Origin: Massilia putida
GTDB lineage: Bacteria > Pseudomonadota > Gammaproteobacteria > Burkholderiales > Burkholderiaceae_D
Assembly: GCF_001941825.1 (NCBI RefSeq)
Contig: NZ_CP019038.1
Location: 992,001-1,056,000, forward strand
Reading direction: 5' to 3'
DNA: 64,000 nucleotides
The translations under genes and the position numbers were made by a program. Position 1 is the first letter of the stretch. Every line of letters starts with the position of its first letter. This document shows positions 24,590 to 32,539 of the stretch, piece by piece. The notes beneath the pieces are model-generated. The model had not been told where the DNA came from and ran no database searches. It worked only from the letters and a program-made list of their open reading frames with translations.

Positions 24590-25555
24590 ATGGAAATCAA
24601 GAACATCACGGCAATGCTCCTGAGTGCGATGGCGCTGGACGCCACTGCCGCAACGACGATCGAGATCGCGGGCCATCCGGTGCCCGTCGTCGCCGGCGGC
24701 CTGTACGACCGCTACCGCTCCAATCCGCCCCTGGAGGTCATCCACGCCGAGGCGCCCGACGTCGACCTGAGCTGGTTCCGCACGCTGGGCAAAACGAAGA
24801 CGGACATCGGCTTCGACACGTATTCGCCGAACTTCTATTACAAGAACAGCAGAATCACCGCCATCTTCACGGCCGACATCGGGACGCTCCGCGCACTGAT
24901 TCCGCCGGAAGTCGCCAAGCAGGTGCAGCCGTTGCAGGTCTGGCCGGGCCGGGGCGTCGTCGCATTGACCGCGTACGCCTATCACTACTGCGACAACGAC
25001 AGTTACAACGAGGTCTCGCTGTCCGTCGTGACCAATCAGCCGGGCGCGCCGTCTTTCGGTCCGCTGACCTTGTTCGGCCAGTCGCGCGCGAAGTCGTTCT
25101 GGGGTTATGTGCTGAAACTGCCGGTGAATACCGAGCTGGCCAGGGTCAGGGGCGTGGTCGGCTACAATCTGCCGAAATGGCTGACCGGTATCCGGTTCAA
25201 GGAAAACGGCGAGGCGGTCACCGTCGAAATCGACGACGAGGTAACCGGCAAGCCCGACGTCGTATTCGAAGGCAGGAAGCTGACCGGCCTTTCACATGAC
25301 GTCGACCTCGTGACGAACAGTTTCACCAATGTCGATCGTGGCGGGCAGCTCACCTATGGCTACGCGGTCTCGCGCCAGCTCGGCCATGCGTCCAGCACGG
25401 ACGGCGACGCGGTCAAACTGACGCTCGGGGACGGCAGCTTTGCCAGCTACATCAAGGCCCTGAAACTCGGAAAAATGCTGAAATACGAATACGTCCCGGA
25501 CTTCCAGAGCGCCTTGTATGCGCCGCGGCCGTTGGCGTCGCTCGGCGGGCGCTAG
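24590..25555 (+). CDS. Acetoacetate decarboxylase-like protein
   Basis: A 321-residue protein of the acetoacetate decarboxylase (ADC) superfamily. The central region (ALIPPEVAKQVQPLQVWPGR, then YCDNDSYNEVSL) and GYNLPKW correspond to the conserved parts of ADC domains. Lys196 in NLPKW is in the position expected for the Schiff-base lysine. A hydrophobic N-terminal stretch (ITAMLLSAMALDATA) could be a signal peptide, which would be unusual for ADC, but the cleavage site is poor. The gene has its own MerR-type promoter. ADC-fold proteins also act as aldolases or dehydratases, so decarboxylation is not assured. Confidence 0.75.
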   Translation: MEIKNITAMLLSAMALDATAATTIEIAGHPVPVVAGGLYDRYRSNPPLEVIHAEAPDVDLSWFRTLGKTKTDIGFDTYSPNFYYKNSRITAIFTADIGTLRALIPPEVAKQVQPLQVWPGRGVVALTAYAYHYCDNDSYNEVSLSVVTNQPGAPSFGPLTLFGQSRAKSFWGYVLKLPVNTELARVRGVVGYNLPKWLTGIRFKENGEAVTVEIDDEVTGKPDVVFEGRKLTGLSHDVDLVTNSFTNVDRGGQLTYGYAVSRQLGHASSTDGDAVKLTLGDGSFASYIKALKLGKMLKYEYVPDFQSALYAPRPLASLGGR

Positions 25556-27288
25556 CGCCGCAACGCCAGATCGGCCACCAGCGCCAGCACCAGAGCGAAC
25601 GACATCGCCTTCCAGAACAGCAGCGGACTCCTTTCGATCAGCGGCGCCCGCGTCCGTTCGAGGAAGGCACTGTTCGGATGGTGCAGGTCGTACACGAATT
25701 CGGACACGTCCTCGTAGCGGCGGCGCGGATCGATCTGCAACGCCTTGCGCAGCGCACTGTCGACCCAGGCGGGTATCGCGGGATCGTGGTCGCGCGCCGG
25801 CGTGTACGCGAGCTTGCGCTGCGCCGCGCGCCCGCTGGCGCCGGGAATCCCGACGCCGTACGGCAGTTCGCCCGTCAGCATGAAGTACGTGAGCACGCCC
25901 AGCGCGAACACGTCCGAGCGCACCGTCCCTCGCTCGCCCAGGAAATATTCGGGCGCGGCGTACAGGGCGGCGCCCTGCAAGGTCCAGCCGGGCGCGTGCG
26001 ACGTCATCTCGATCACGCCGGCCACGCTCACGGAACCCAGGTCGATGATCCGGGCCGTGCCGTCGGCGTCGATCATGACGTTTTCCGGACGGACGTCCTG
26101 GTGCAGCATGTCGAGCCGGTGCAAGGCGCGCAGGCCTTTCGCCACCTGGTCGACGATGCGCCGCACCGCGTCCAGCCCGGGACGCGGATGGTCGCGCAGC
26201 CATTGCGCGAGCGTGACGCCGTCGATGTATTCGGTGGCCAGGTAGACGCAGCTGCGCCGGCGCGCGGGCGCGGCCGGTTTCACGACGTGGGGGCTGCGCA
26301 CGCGCCCCATGATCCACTCCTCCATCACGAAGCGTTCCATGTAGGCGCGGTCGCCGGCGAGGTCGATGGATGGGGTCTTGAGGATCACGTGCGCGCCGGT
26401 GTCCGGGTCGAGCGCCAGGTAGACGTGGCTGCGGCTGCTGCCGTGCACTTCGCGCACGATGCGGTAGCCGTCGATCTCCGCGCGCGGCTCCAGCAGCGGC
26501 GGCAGCGGCAGCCCCGCCATCTGGCGCAGCAGCTCGGACGCTTCGCGCGCCTGCAGCGACTCGATGCGGACGATCTGCACGGTGAGGTTGTCCGCGCTGC
26601 CGTTGTCGAGCGCGCGCGCCACGAGGCGCCGCGCCGCCTCGTCCAGATCGGACGCGCCCTGCAGCGCGGCGTGCACGTCGGCGCCGCTCACGTGCTCGTA
26701 CACGCCGTCCGTCGCCAGCATGAACAGATCGCCCGCTTCCAGCGCCACGGCGCGGTAATCGATCTCGATCCTGCCCTCCACGCCCAGCGCGCGGCTCAGG
26801 TAGCTGCGCTCGGGCGACACCCAGACGCGGTGGTCGGTCGTGATCTGTTCCAGGCTGGCGCCCTGGCCGCCGAGGTGGATGCGGTAGATGCGCGCGTCGC
26901 CGACGTGGAACACGTGGGCCGTGTTCGACTTGATGACCATCGCGGAAAACGTGCAGACATGGCCGCGGTCCTGGTCGTACCGGTCCTGGCTTTGGCGCGT
27001 CTGGGCATACAGCCAGGCGTTGACGGCGCCCAGCACGCGTTCGGCGGACGTCCTGACCGACCAGGCGTCCGACGTCGCATAGTAATCCTCGAGAAAGGAC
27101 GCGACGGCGGTGCTGCTCGCGACCTGGCTCACGGCGCTGCTGCTGATGCCGTCGGCCAGCGCGAGCGCCGCGCCCTTGGTCGAGCGCAGCGGTTCGCGCG
27201 GCACGACCATGCCGTGGCTGTCCTGGTTGATGCCCTTGCGGCCCCGGTCCGTATGCTGGCCGACGGACAGCGTCAATGGTGTCGACAT
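25552..27288 (-). CDS. Bifunctional PP2C phosphatase - Ser/Thr protein kinase
   Basis: A 578-residue fusion. The N-terminal PP2C phosphatase (about 5-240) has DRGRKGINQDSHG, ALADGISSS, HVGDARIYR, MLATDGVYE and NGSADNLTV, so the metal-binding Asp residues are kept. The kinase domain (about 270-530) has VILKTPS, HQDVRPENV (canonical HRDxKxxN with Arg in place of Lys), IIDLGS in the DFG position and AAPEYF. A single C-terminal transmembrane helix (FWKAMSFALVLALVADLAL) anchors it to the inner membrane. It starts 32 nt after the formate/nitrite channel gene, with which it probably forms an operon. Its protein substrate is unknown. Confidence 0.85.
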   Translation of the reverse strand: MSTPLTLSVGQHTDRGRKGINQDSHGMVVPREPLRSTKGAALALADGISSSAVSQVASSTAVASFLEDYYATSDAWSVRTSAERVLGAVNAWLYAQTRQSQDRYDQDRGHVCTFSAMVIKSNTAHVFHVGDARIYRIHLGGQGASLEQITTDHRVWVSPERSYLSRALGVEGRIEIDYRAVALEAGDLFMLATDGVYEHVSGADVHAALQGASDLDEAARRLVARALDNGSADNLTVQIVRIESLQAREASELLRQMAGLPLPPLLEPRAEIDGYRIVREVHGSSRSHVYLALDPDTGAHVILKTPSIDLAGDRAYMERFVMEEWIMGRVRSPHVVKPAAPARRRSCVYLATEYIDGVTLAQWLRDHPRPGLDAVRRIVDQVAKGLRALHRLDMLHQDVRPENVMIDADGTARIIDLGSVSVAGVIEMTSHAPGWTLQGAALYAAPEYFLGERGTVRSDVFALGVLTYFMLTGELPYGVGIPGASGRAAQRKLAYTPARDHDPAIPAWVDSALRKALQIDPRRRYEDVSEFVYDLHHPNSAFLERTRAPLIERSPLLFWKAMSFALVLALVADLALRR

Positions 27289-27320
27289 GAAGACGCCGGG
27301 CCGCGCGTGGTGCCTGAGCC

Positions 27321-28133
27321 TTAGTTGAAGGAACGCTTCGGCGCGGTCTTCACGTGCGTGGAGTACAGCGTCAGTCCCGTGAACGCGAGGCCGCCGACGA
27401 GGTTGCCCAGCACGGTCGGGATCTCGTTCCAGAGCAGGTAGTCGATGAAGGTGAAGTGCGCGCCCGTCAGGATCCCGAACGGGAACAGGAACATATTGAC
27501 CACGGAGTGCTCGAAGGCCATCGCGAAGATCAGCATCACGGGCATCCACATGGCGATGACCTTGCCGCCGACCGTCGTCGAGATCATGGCGCCGACGACG
27601 CCCGTCGACACCATCCAGTTGCACAGCATGCCGCGGATGAACAGCGTGACCATGCCGGCGAAGCCGTACTCCGCATAGCCCAGCGTGCGCTTTTCGCCGA
27701 TCGTGCCGATGGTCTTGGCCAGCGCGCCGCCGTCGGTGTGGAAGCCGAACGTGAAGATATACGACATCAGCACGGCCACCGTGAACGCGCCGAGGAAGTT
27801 ACCCGCGAAGACGACGCCCCAGTGCTTGATCACGCGCGGCAGCGTGACGCCGGGGCGCTTGTCGATCAATGCCAGCGGCGTCAGGACGAACACGCCGGTC
27901 AGCAGATCGAAGCCGAGCAGGTACAGCATGCAGAAGCCCACCGGGAACAGGAGCGCGCCGATCAGCGGCACGCCGGTGGCCACGGAGCAGCTCACGGCGA
28001 ACACCGCGGACAGCGCCAGGATCGCACCCGCCATGTAGGCGCGGATCAGCGCGTCGCGCGTGGACATATAGATTTTGGACTCGCCCGCGTCGACCATCTT
28101 GGTCACGAATTCTGAAGGCACCAGGTACGCCAT
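27321..28133 (-). CDS. Formate/nitrite transporter (FNT) family channel, NirC-like
   Basis: A 270-residue inner-membrane protein with six transmembrane helices in the FNT arrangement. The segment FIRGMLCNWMVSTGVVGAMIS lies around the conserved helix break, and the conserved His in FAMAFEHSVVNMFLFPFGIL lines the pore. GGGAGAA precedes ATG 28133. FNT channels exchange formate, nitrite or hydrosulfide across the inner membrane. The pairing with a phosphatase-kinase fusion just downstream suggests a nitrite/nitrate-related NirC. No nitrate or nitrite reductase is in the window, so the choice between nitrite and formate is open. Confidence 0.85.
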   Translation of the reverse strand: MAYLVPSEFVTKMVDAGESKIYMSTRDALIRAYMAGAILALSAVFAVSCSVATGVPLIGALLFPVGFCMLYLLGFDLLTGVFVLTPLALIDKRPGVTLPRVIKHWGVVFAGNFLGAFTVAVLMSYIFTFGFHTDGGALAKTIGTIGEKRTLGYAEYGFAGMVTLFIRGMLCNWMVSTGVVGAMISTTVGGKVIAMWMPVMLIFAMAFEHSVVNMFLFPFGILTGAHFTFIDYLLWNEIPTVLGNLVGGLAFTGLTLYSTHVKTAPKRSFN

Positions 28134-28483
28134 GAAACTTCTCCCTCGGGGCCGCGCACGCGCGGCGTGGATTGAACGATGATCCGGCGTCGGTTGCGCC
28201 GTCGAAGGGAGTCATGCAAGAAGCGGGCCTGCCCTGGAAGCGTGCATGCGCGGGCGAATCGCCGGCGGCCCGCCGTCCGGTGCACCGCTTCCGTGCCGGC
28301 GCCGCCTCGTGGTGCAAGAACGCACCAGATCGGAAGCTTCGATCACGCGCGCGCCCGCAAACGAGGCATGGCGGATCGGGCGATGCACCATGCCGGCCGG
28401 CGCGGTCGACGTCACGACCCGGGCGGCGCGGGCGCTCGTGCGGCAGGCGTTGGCGGAGGCCGGCGCGGACGATCGGGGCCGAC
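28134..28483. other. 350-base intergenic region without a recognised feature
   Basis: This lies between the start of the FNT gene and the end of the flavin monooxygenase gene, both on the minus strand. It must hold the FNT promoter, but no convincing -35/-10 pair stands out. Several frames are open because of the high GC content. None gives a protein with recognisable motifs or a good ribosome-binding site, and no terminator hairpin with a T-tract is seen. Confidence 0.5.
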
Positions 28484-29932
28484 TCAAGCGCCGAACCAGG
28501 CGCCGAGCGCTTCGGCCAAGCCCGCGGCGCCTGCGTCTCCGGCCCACGCCACGTGGCCGTCCGGCCGGATCAGCACCGCGGCCGGCATCGGCACCGCGCC
28601 GATGACGGGCAGTTCGCAAACGCCGGCGAACGTCGCATCGACCCGCTTGACGCGGCGTACACCGGCGAAGGCGCCGGGCTGCCCCAGGTTGAGCAGCACG
28701 GGCCGCGCCTCGTGCAGCAGCGCGTAGACGCGGGTCGGGCCAATGGCGGTCACGATGTCCAGGTCGGGCATGCGGCGGCCGAGCAGCGGATGGCCGTCGC
28801 CAAGGCCGTGGCGGATGTCGAGGCCGGAGATCATCGCGCCGAAGCGCTTGCGCGGCTCGTCCATCGCGAGCATCTCGGCGACGAATTCGCCCAACACCGC
28901 GGTGCGCGCGTCCGGTCGCCTCAGCACGCCTTGCGCGATCGTGTTGCGCAGGACGCGCGCCGCGGCGGGGTGGCGCTCGGATTGATAGGTATCGAGCAGC
29001 GTGTCGGGCGAGACGCCTTTGACGACCTGCGCCAGCTTCCACCCGAGATTGACCGCGTCCTGGACGCCGAGATTGAGCCCCTGCCCGCCCAGCGGCGGAT
29101 GGATGTGCGCGGCGTCGCCCGCGAGCAGGATGCGGCCCTCGCGATACGTGTCCGCCTGGCGCGTGGCGTCGGAAAAGCGCGACAGCCACGTGGGCGAGTG
29201 AACGCCGAAATCGGTGCCGTAGGCGGCCTTCAGTCCGGCGGCAAGTTCGTCCAGCGTCGGCTCGCCGGCCGCATGCGGGTCGCGTCCCGCGAGGACGACG
29301 CCAACCGTCTCGCCGTCCTCCATCACGGACATCGCATGGCGGCCGGACGCATCCTCGCGGAACCCCGGCACCGGCTTCTCCGTCATCCTGACCTCGGCGA
29401 TGATCCAGCTCGTGGAGGCGTCCCAGCCCGGGAAGCCGATGCCGGCCAGCTTGCGCACCGTGCTGCGTCCACCGTCGCAGCCCACGAGCCACCGGGCGCG
29501 CATCGCCCCGCCCTGCGTCGTCGTGACGTCGACGCCGTTCTCGTCGCATGCGATACCGCGTACGTCCCGGCCGCGGTAAATCGGCACGTGCAACTCGTCG
29601 GCCCACGCCGCGAGCAGGCGTTCGGTCCGTTCCTGGGGCAGCGCGAGCAGGTAGTTGTGCCGGGTCGGGAAATCGCCGATGTCGAGGGGCACGTGAAAAC
29701 CGACGCGCGGATGCGTCTTGCCCTGGGCGAGGAACCGGTCGACGATCCCGCGCTGATCGAGCAGTTCGAGCGTGCGCGCATGCAGGCCGCCCGCGCGCGC
29801 GCCCACGCGGTCCTGCATCGGCTTGCGCTCGACGATGGCGGCGTCCACGCCGGCGAGTGCCAATTCGGCGGCGAGCATCAGGCCCGTGGGGCCGGCGCCG
29901 GCGATGATGACGTCATGTTCGCTGGTGTGCAT
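28484..29932 (-). CDS. FAD-dependent aromatic monooxygenase (rifampin monooxygenase/PheA-TfdB-like)
   Basis: A 482-residue class A flavoprotein hydroxylase. It has the N-terminal GAGPTGLMLAAEL Rossmann motif (about 11-23), RVGARAGGLHARTLELLDQRG, the DG motif (VGCDGGRSTVRK) and the GD motif (GRILLAGDAAHIHPPLGGQG). A C-terminal thioredoxin-like domain without redox Cys is typical of PheA/MhpA/Rox types. Members hydroxylate phenols, polyketides or rifamycins using NAD(P)H and O2. Length and motif spacing resemble rifampin monooxygenases most, but the substrate cannot be assigned. It has no operon partner. Confidence 0.82.
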   Translation of the reverse strand: MHTSEHDVIIAGAGPTGLMLAAELALAGVDAAIVERKPMQDRVGARAGGLHARTLELLDQRGIVDRFLAQGKTHPRVGFHVPLDIGDFPTRHNYLLALPQERTERLLAAWADELHVPIYRGRDVRGIACDENGVDVTTTQGGAMRARWLVGCDGGRSTVRKLAGIGFPGWDASTSWIIAEVRMTEKPVPGFREDASGRHAMSVMEDGETVGVVLAGRDPHAAGEPTLDELAAGLKAAYGTDFGVHSPTWLSRFSDATRQADTYREGRILLAGDAAHIHPPLGGQGLNLGVQDAVNLGWKLAQVVKGVSPDTLLDTYQSERHPAAARVLRNTIAQGVLRRPDARTAVLGEFVAEMLAMDEPRKRFGAMISGLDIRHGLGDGHPLLGRRMPDLDIVTAIGPTRVYALLHEARPVLLNLGQPGAFAGVRRVKRVDATFAGVCELPVIGAVPMPAAVLIRPDGHVAWAGDAGAAGLAEALGAWFGA

Positions 29933-30065
29933 ACGGTCCTCCCGATCGGACGCCTATGCTACATCAGCGGGCTCGAAAACAAAAAAACGGCGCGCCGCCC
30001 CAAGGCAAGCGCGCCGGTGGTAACGACTGGACGGCACCGCCGTGCCGCCCCGTCCTACTCGGAAA

Positions 30066-30908
30066 TCAGAAGTGGTATTCGGCTTTCACCATCGGGGTGC
30101 TGGCCGACGCGCCCGGGACGCGCTTGCTGTCGTTGCCGAACTTGTTGTGCCAGTACTGGTATTCGAAACCGGCGCGGAAGGTCTTCGGCTTGGCGCCCAG
30201 CAGCGGGCCCACGTCGTACAGCAGTTGCATGTCGATGTTCGTTTCCGGCGCCGTCTGGTTGCCGAATTCGTCCTTGCCCTTCGACGCGATCCAGTTCGCG
30301 TAGCCTTCCCACGACCAGCCCGTGCCGCCGACCGGGAACGCCCACACGGCGCCCAGCATCGGGTGCGTGTCGTAGCGGTAGCGCGGGGTGGAGACGCCCG
30401 TGAACTGGTTGGTCGGCGCGTTGCTCTCCCACAGGCCGTAGATGCCCACGTTCAGCAGGCCCGGGGCCTTGAACGAGAACGTCGGGCCGAGGACCAGCAT
30501 GCGCTTTTTCGAGTTGTAGCCGGCGTCGTCCTTCGTATTGACGTCGAAGCCGAAGGTCATGCCCACGTCGCTCACGGGACCGTAGGCGAATGCCTTGCCG
30601 CTCACCTTGGCCAGCGACACCGTGTTGCGGTACAGGAGGTAGAACTCCTGCGCGCCCGAGCTTGCGCCCGGCGCCGACGGGTCGGTCTTGTTCGACAGCA
30701 GGACGTCGAGGTTGAAGAAGTTCGTACCGTACGAATAACCGCTCACGTGGTTGAGGTCGAGGATATCCTTGTGGATGTTCTCGCCGTTGAACGGCTCACG
30801 GAAACGGCTGCCGGTACGGTAGCCGATCGAGGTGTCGCTCCACTCTGCGGCTTGGACGGACGTTGCCGCGCACGCGCACAGCGCCATGGTCAGGACGGTT
30901 TTTTTCAT
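30066..30908 (-). CDS. Tsx-like nucleoside-specific outer-membrane channel
   Basis: A 280-residue outer-membrane protein with a signal peptide (MKKTVLTMALCACAATSVQA) and alternating hydrophobic strands. It ends in KAEYHF, a terminal Phe as required for barrel assembly. The start region WSDTSIGYRTGSRFREPF and the LDLNHVSGYSYGTNFFNLDV segment resemble the Tsx/OmpK family of nucleoside channels. Its ATG overlaps the stop of the purine permease (ATGA at 30905-30908), so outer-membrane and inner-membrane uptake are translated together. Passage of purines or urate through the outer membrane is inferred from this coupling. Confidence 0.8.
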   Translation of the reverse strand: MKKTVLTMALCACAATSVQAAEWSDTSIGYRTGSRFREPFNGENIHKDILDLNHVSGYSYGTNFFNLDVLLSNKTDPSAPGASSGAQEFYLLYRNTVSLAKVSGKAFAYGPVSDVGMTFGFDVNTKDDAGYNSKKRMLVLGPTFSFKAPGLLNVGIYGLWESNAPTNQFTGVSTPRYRYDTHPMLGAVWAFPVGGTGWSWEGYANWIASKGKDEFGNQTAPETNIDMQLLYDVGPLLGAKPKTFRAGFEYQYWHNKFGNDSKRVPGASASTPMVKAEYHF

Positions 30909-32398
30909 GCTTTGCTCCCTTGGACGATTGGTTGGTGGTTGTTGGTGGCGCCCGCGTCGCCGTGGCTTTCGGCCGGGACGTCGCGGGTTCCGTTGAAGAA
31001 GAGGTTCAGTGCGACCGCGGCGACGGCGGTCAGCAGAATGCCCGACTCCAGCAACGGATGCAGGCTATGGGCCATCTGTTGGGCCCAGCGTGGCGCCACC
31101 AGCGGGATCAGGCCGAAGCCGATCGACAGGGCCACAATATACAGGTTGAAGCGGTTGTTCCGGAAGTCCACGCGCGTCAGGATGCGGATGCCCGCTGCGG
31201 CAACCATGCCGAACATGACCAGGCCGGCACCGCCCAGCACGAATTGCGGGATCGCTTCCACGAGCGCGGCCATTTTCGGCAGCATGCCCAGCACGATCAT
31301 GATACAACCGCCGGCCACGCACACCCAGCGGCTCTTCACGCCCGTGACGGCCACCAGGCCCACGTTCTGCGAAAAGCTGGTGTGCGGAAAGGTGTTCAGC
31401 AGGCCGCCGATCAGGGTGCCCAGGCCGTCCGTGCGTAGGCCGGCCGCGAGCTGCTTGCGGTCGAGGTCCTTGCCCGTCAGTTCGGACAGCGCGAGGAACA
31501 TGCCGGCCGATTCGATCATCACGACGATCATGACGACGGAGAACGTGACGATCATGACGAGGTCGAACGTGGGCGCGCCGAACGCCAGCGGCGTCACGAG
31601 CTGGAACCAGGCGGCCTTGCCGACCTTGGCGAAGCTCATCTCGCCGAACGCGAACGTCACGACGCAGCCGGCGACGATGCCCAGCAGGACGGAGATATTG
31701 GCCAGGAAGCCACGGCAGAACCGGACGAGGCACAGCACGACGGCGAGCACGAAGGCGGCGATGCCCAGGTGGTCCAGCGCGCCGTAGTTCGGGTTCGGCG
31801 TCATCGGCACGGGGCCGGCCAGCTTCAGCTCGGGCGCGCCGCTCGCGCGCGCCGCGTCGACCATCGCGGCCAGCTTGACGGTGTCCACGCTCTGCGCCGT
31901 GTTCTCCGGGCCGCCCATGGCCCAGCCCACGCCGACGCGCATCAGGGTCACGCCGATGATCAGGATGATCGTGCCCGTGACGACGGGCGGGAAGAAGCGC
32001 AGCAGGCGGCTCATCAGGGGCGCGATGAGCAGCGCGACGACACCGGCGCCGATGCCGGCGCCGAAGATCGCGCGCGCCCCGTCGACGCCCGGCACCGCGT
32101 TCGCGATGGCCACCATCGGGCCGACGGCCGCGAAAGTCACGCCCATCATCACCGGCAGGCGGATGCCGAACCAGGATGTCAGGCCGAGGGATTGGATCAG
32201 GGTCACGATCCCGCAGCAGAACAGGTCTGCCGAGATCAGCATGCTGACCTGTTCGGGCGGGAGTTTGAGGGCACGTCCGACGATCAGCGGCACGGCGATG
32301 GCGCCGGCGTACATGACGAGGACGTGCTGCAGGCCGAGCGCGGTGAGGCGCCCGAGGGGCAATCGCTCATCCACCGGGTGGCGAGAGGGTTGGGTCAT
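30905..32398 (-). CDS. NCS2 family urate/xanthine permease
   Basis: A 497-residue nucleobase:cation symporter-2 protein with about 14 transmembrane segments. The NCS2 signature QNVGLVAVTGVKSR and the helix with ESAGMFLALSELTGKDL carry the purine-binding Glu and Gln positions. GRxLxLPPEQVSMLISADLF near the N-terminus is typical of the urate/xanthine clade (UacT, XanQ, PucJ). It is preceded by CAGGAGACAAGC on the minus strand. It lies between puuD and the Tsx-like channel, which supports urate as the main substrate. Confidence 0.88.
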   Translation of the reverse strand: MTQPSRHPVDERLPLGRLTALGLQHVLVMYAGAIAVPLIVGRALKLPPEQVSMLISADLFCCGIVTLIQSLGLTSWFGIRLPVMMGVTFAAVGPMVAIANAVPGVDGARAIFGAGIGAGVVALLIAPLMSRLLRFFPPVVTGTIILIIGVTLMRVGVGWAMGGPENTAQSVDTVKLAAMVDAARASGAPELKLAGPVPMTPNPNYGALDHLGIAAFVLAVVLCLVRFCRGFLANISVLLGIVAGCVVTFAFGEMSFAKVGKAAWFQLVTPLAFGAPTFDLVMIVTFSVVMIVVMIESAGMFLALSELTGKDLDRKQLAAGLRTDGLGTLIGGLLNTFPHTSFSQNVGLVAVTGVKSRWVCVAGGCIMIVLGMLPKMAALVEAIPQFVLGGAGLVMFGMVAAAGIRILTRVDFRNNRFNLYIVALSIGFGLIPLVAPRWAQQMAHSLHPLLESGILLTAVAAVALNLFFNGTRDVPAESHGDAGATNNHQPIVQGSKA

Positions 32399-32490
32399 GC
32401 TTGTCTCCTGTACGGGGGTGGTCCCCCTTGGTTTTTGAACTGCCGTACTGCGTACTACGTTCGAAACAAAGGATGCATGCTGCCTCGGGC

Positions 32491-32517
32491 GCCGGCCGCG
32501 CTCGTGACGCGGCCGGC
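32491..32517 (-). terminator. GC-rich hairpin between puuD and the permease gene
   Basis: GCCGGCCGCG-ctcgtga-CGCGGCCGGC forms a perfect 10-bp stem with a 7-nt loop 22 nt after the puuD stop (minus strand). There is no T-tract, so it may only reduce read-through into the permease gene. Confidence 0.45.
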
Positions 32518-32539
32518 CGGGACGCGGGGCCCTGGGCGA

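Noticed and set aside
28134..28483. Possible small gene in the gap between the FNT channel and flavin monooxygenase genes
   Set aside because: Open frames exist on both strands but none has a good ribosome-binding site or recognisable sequence.
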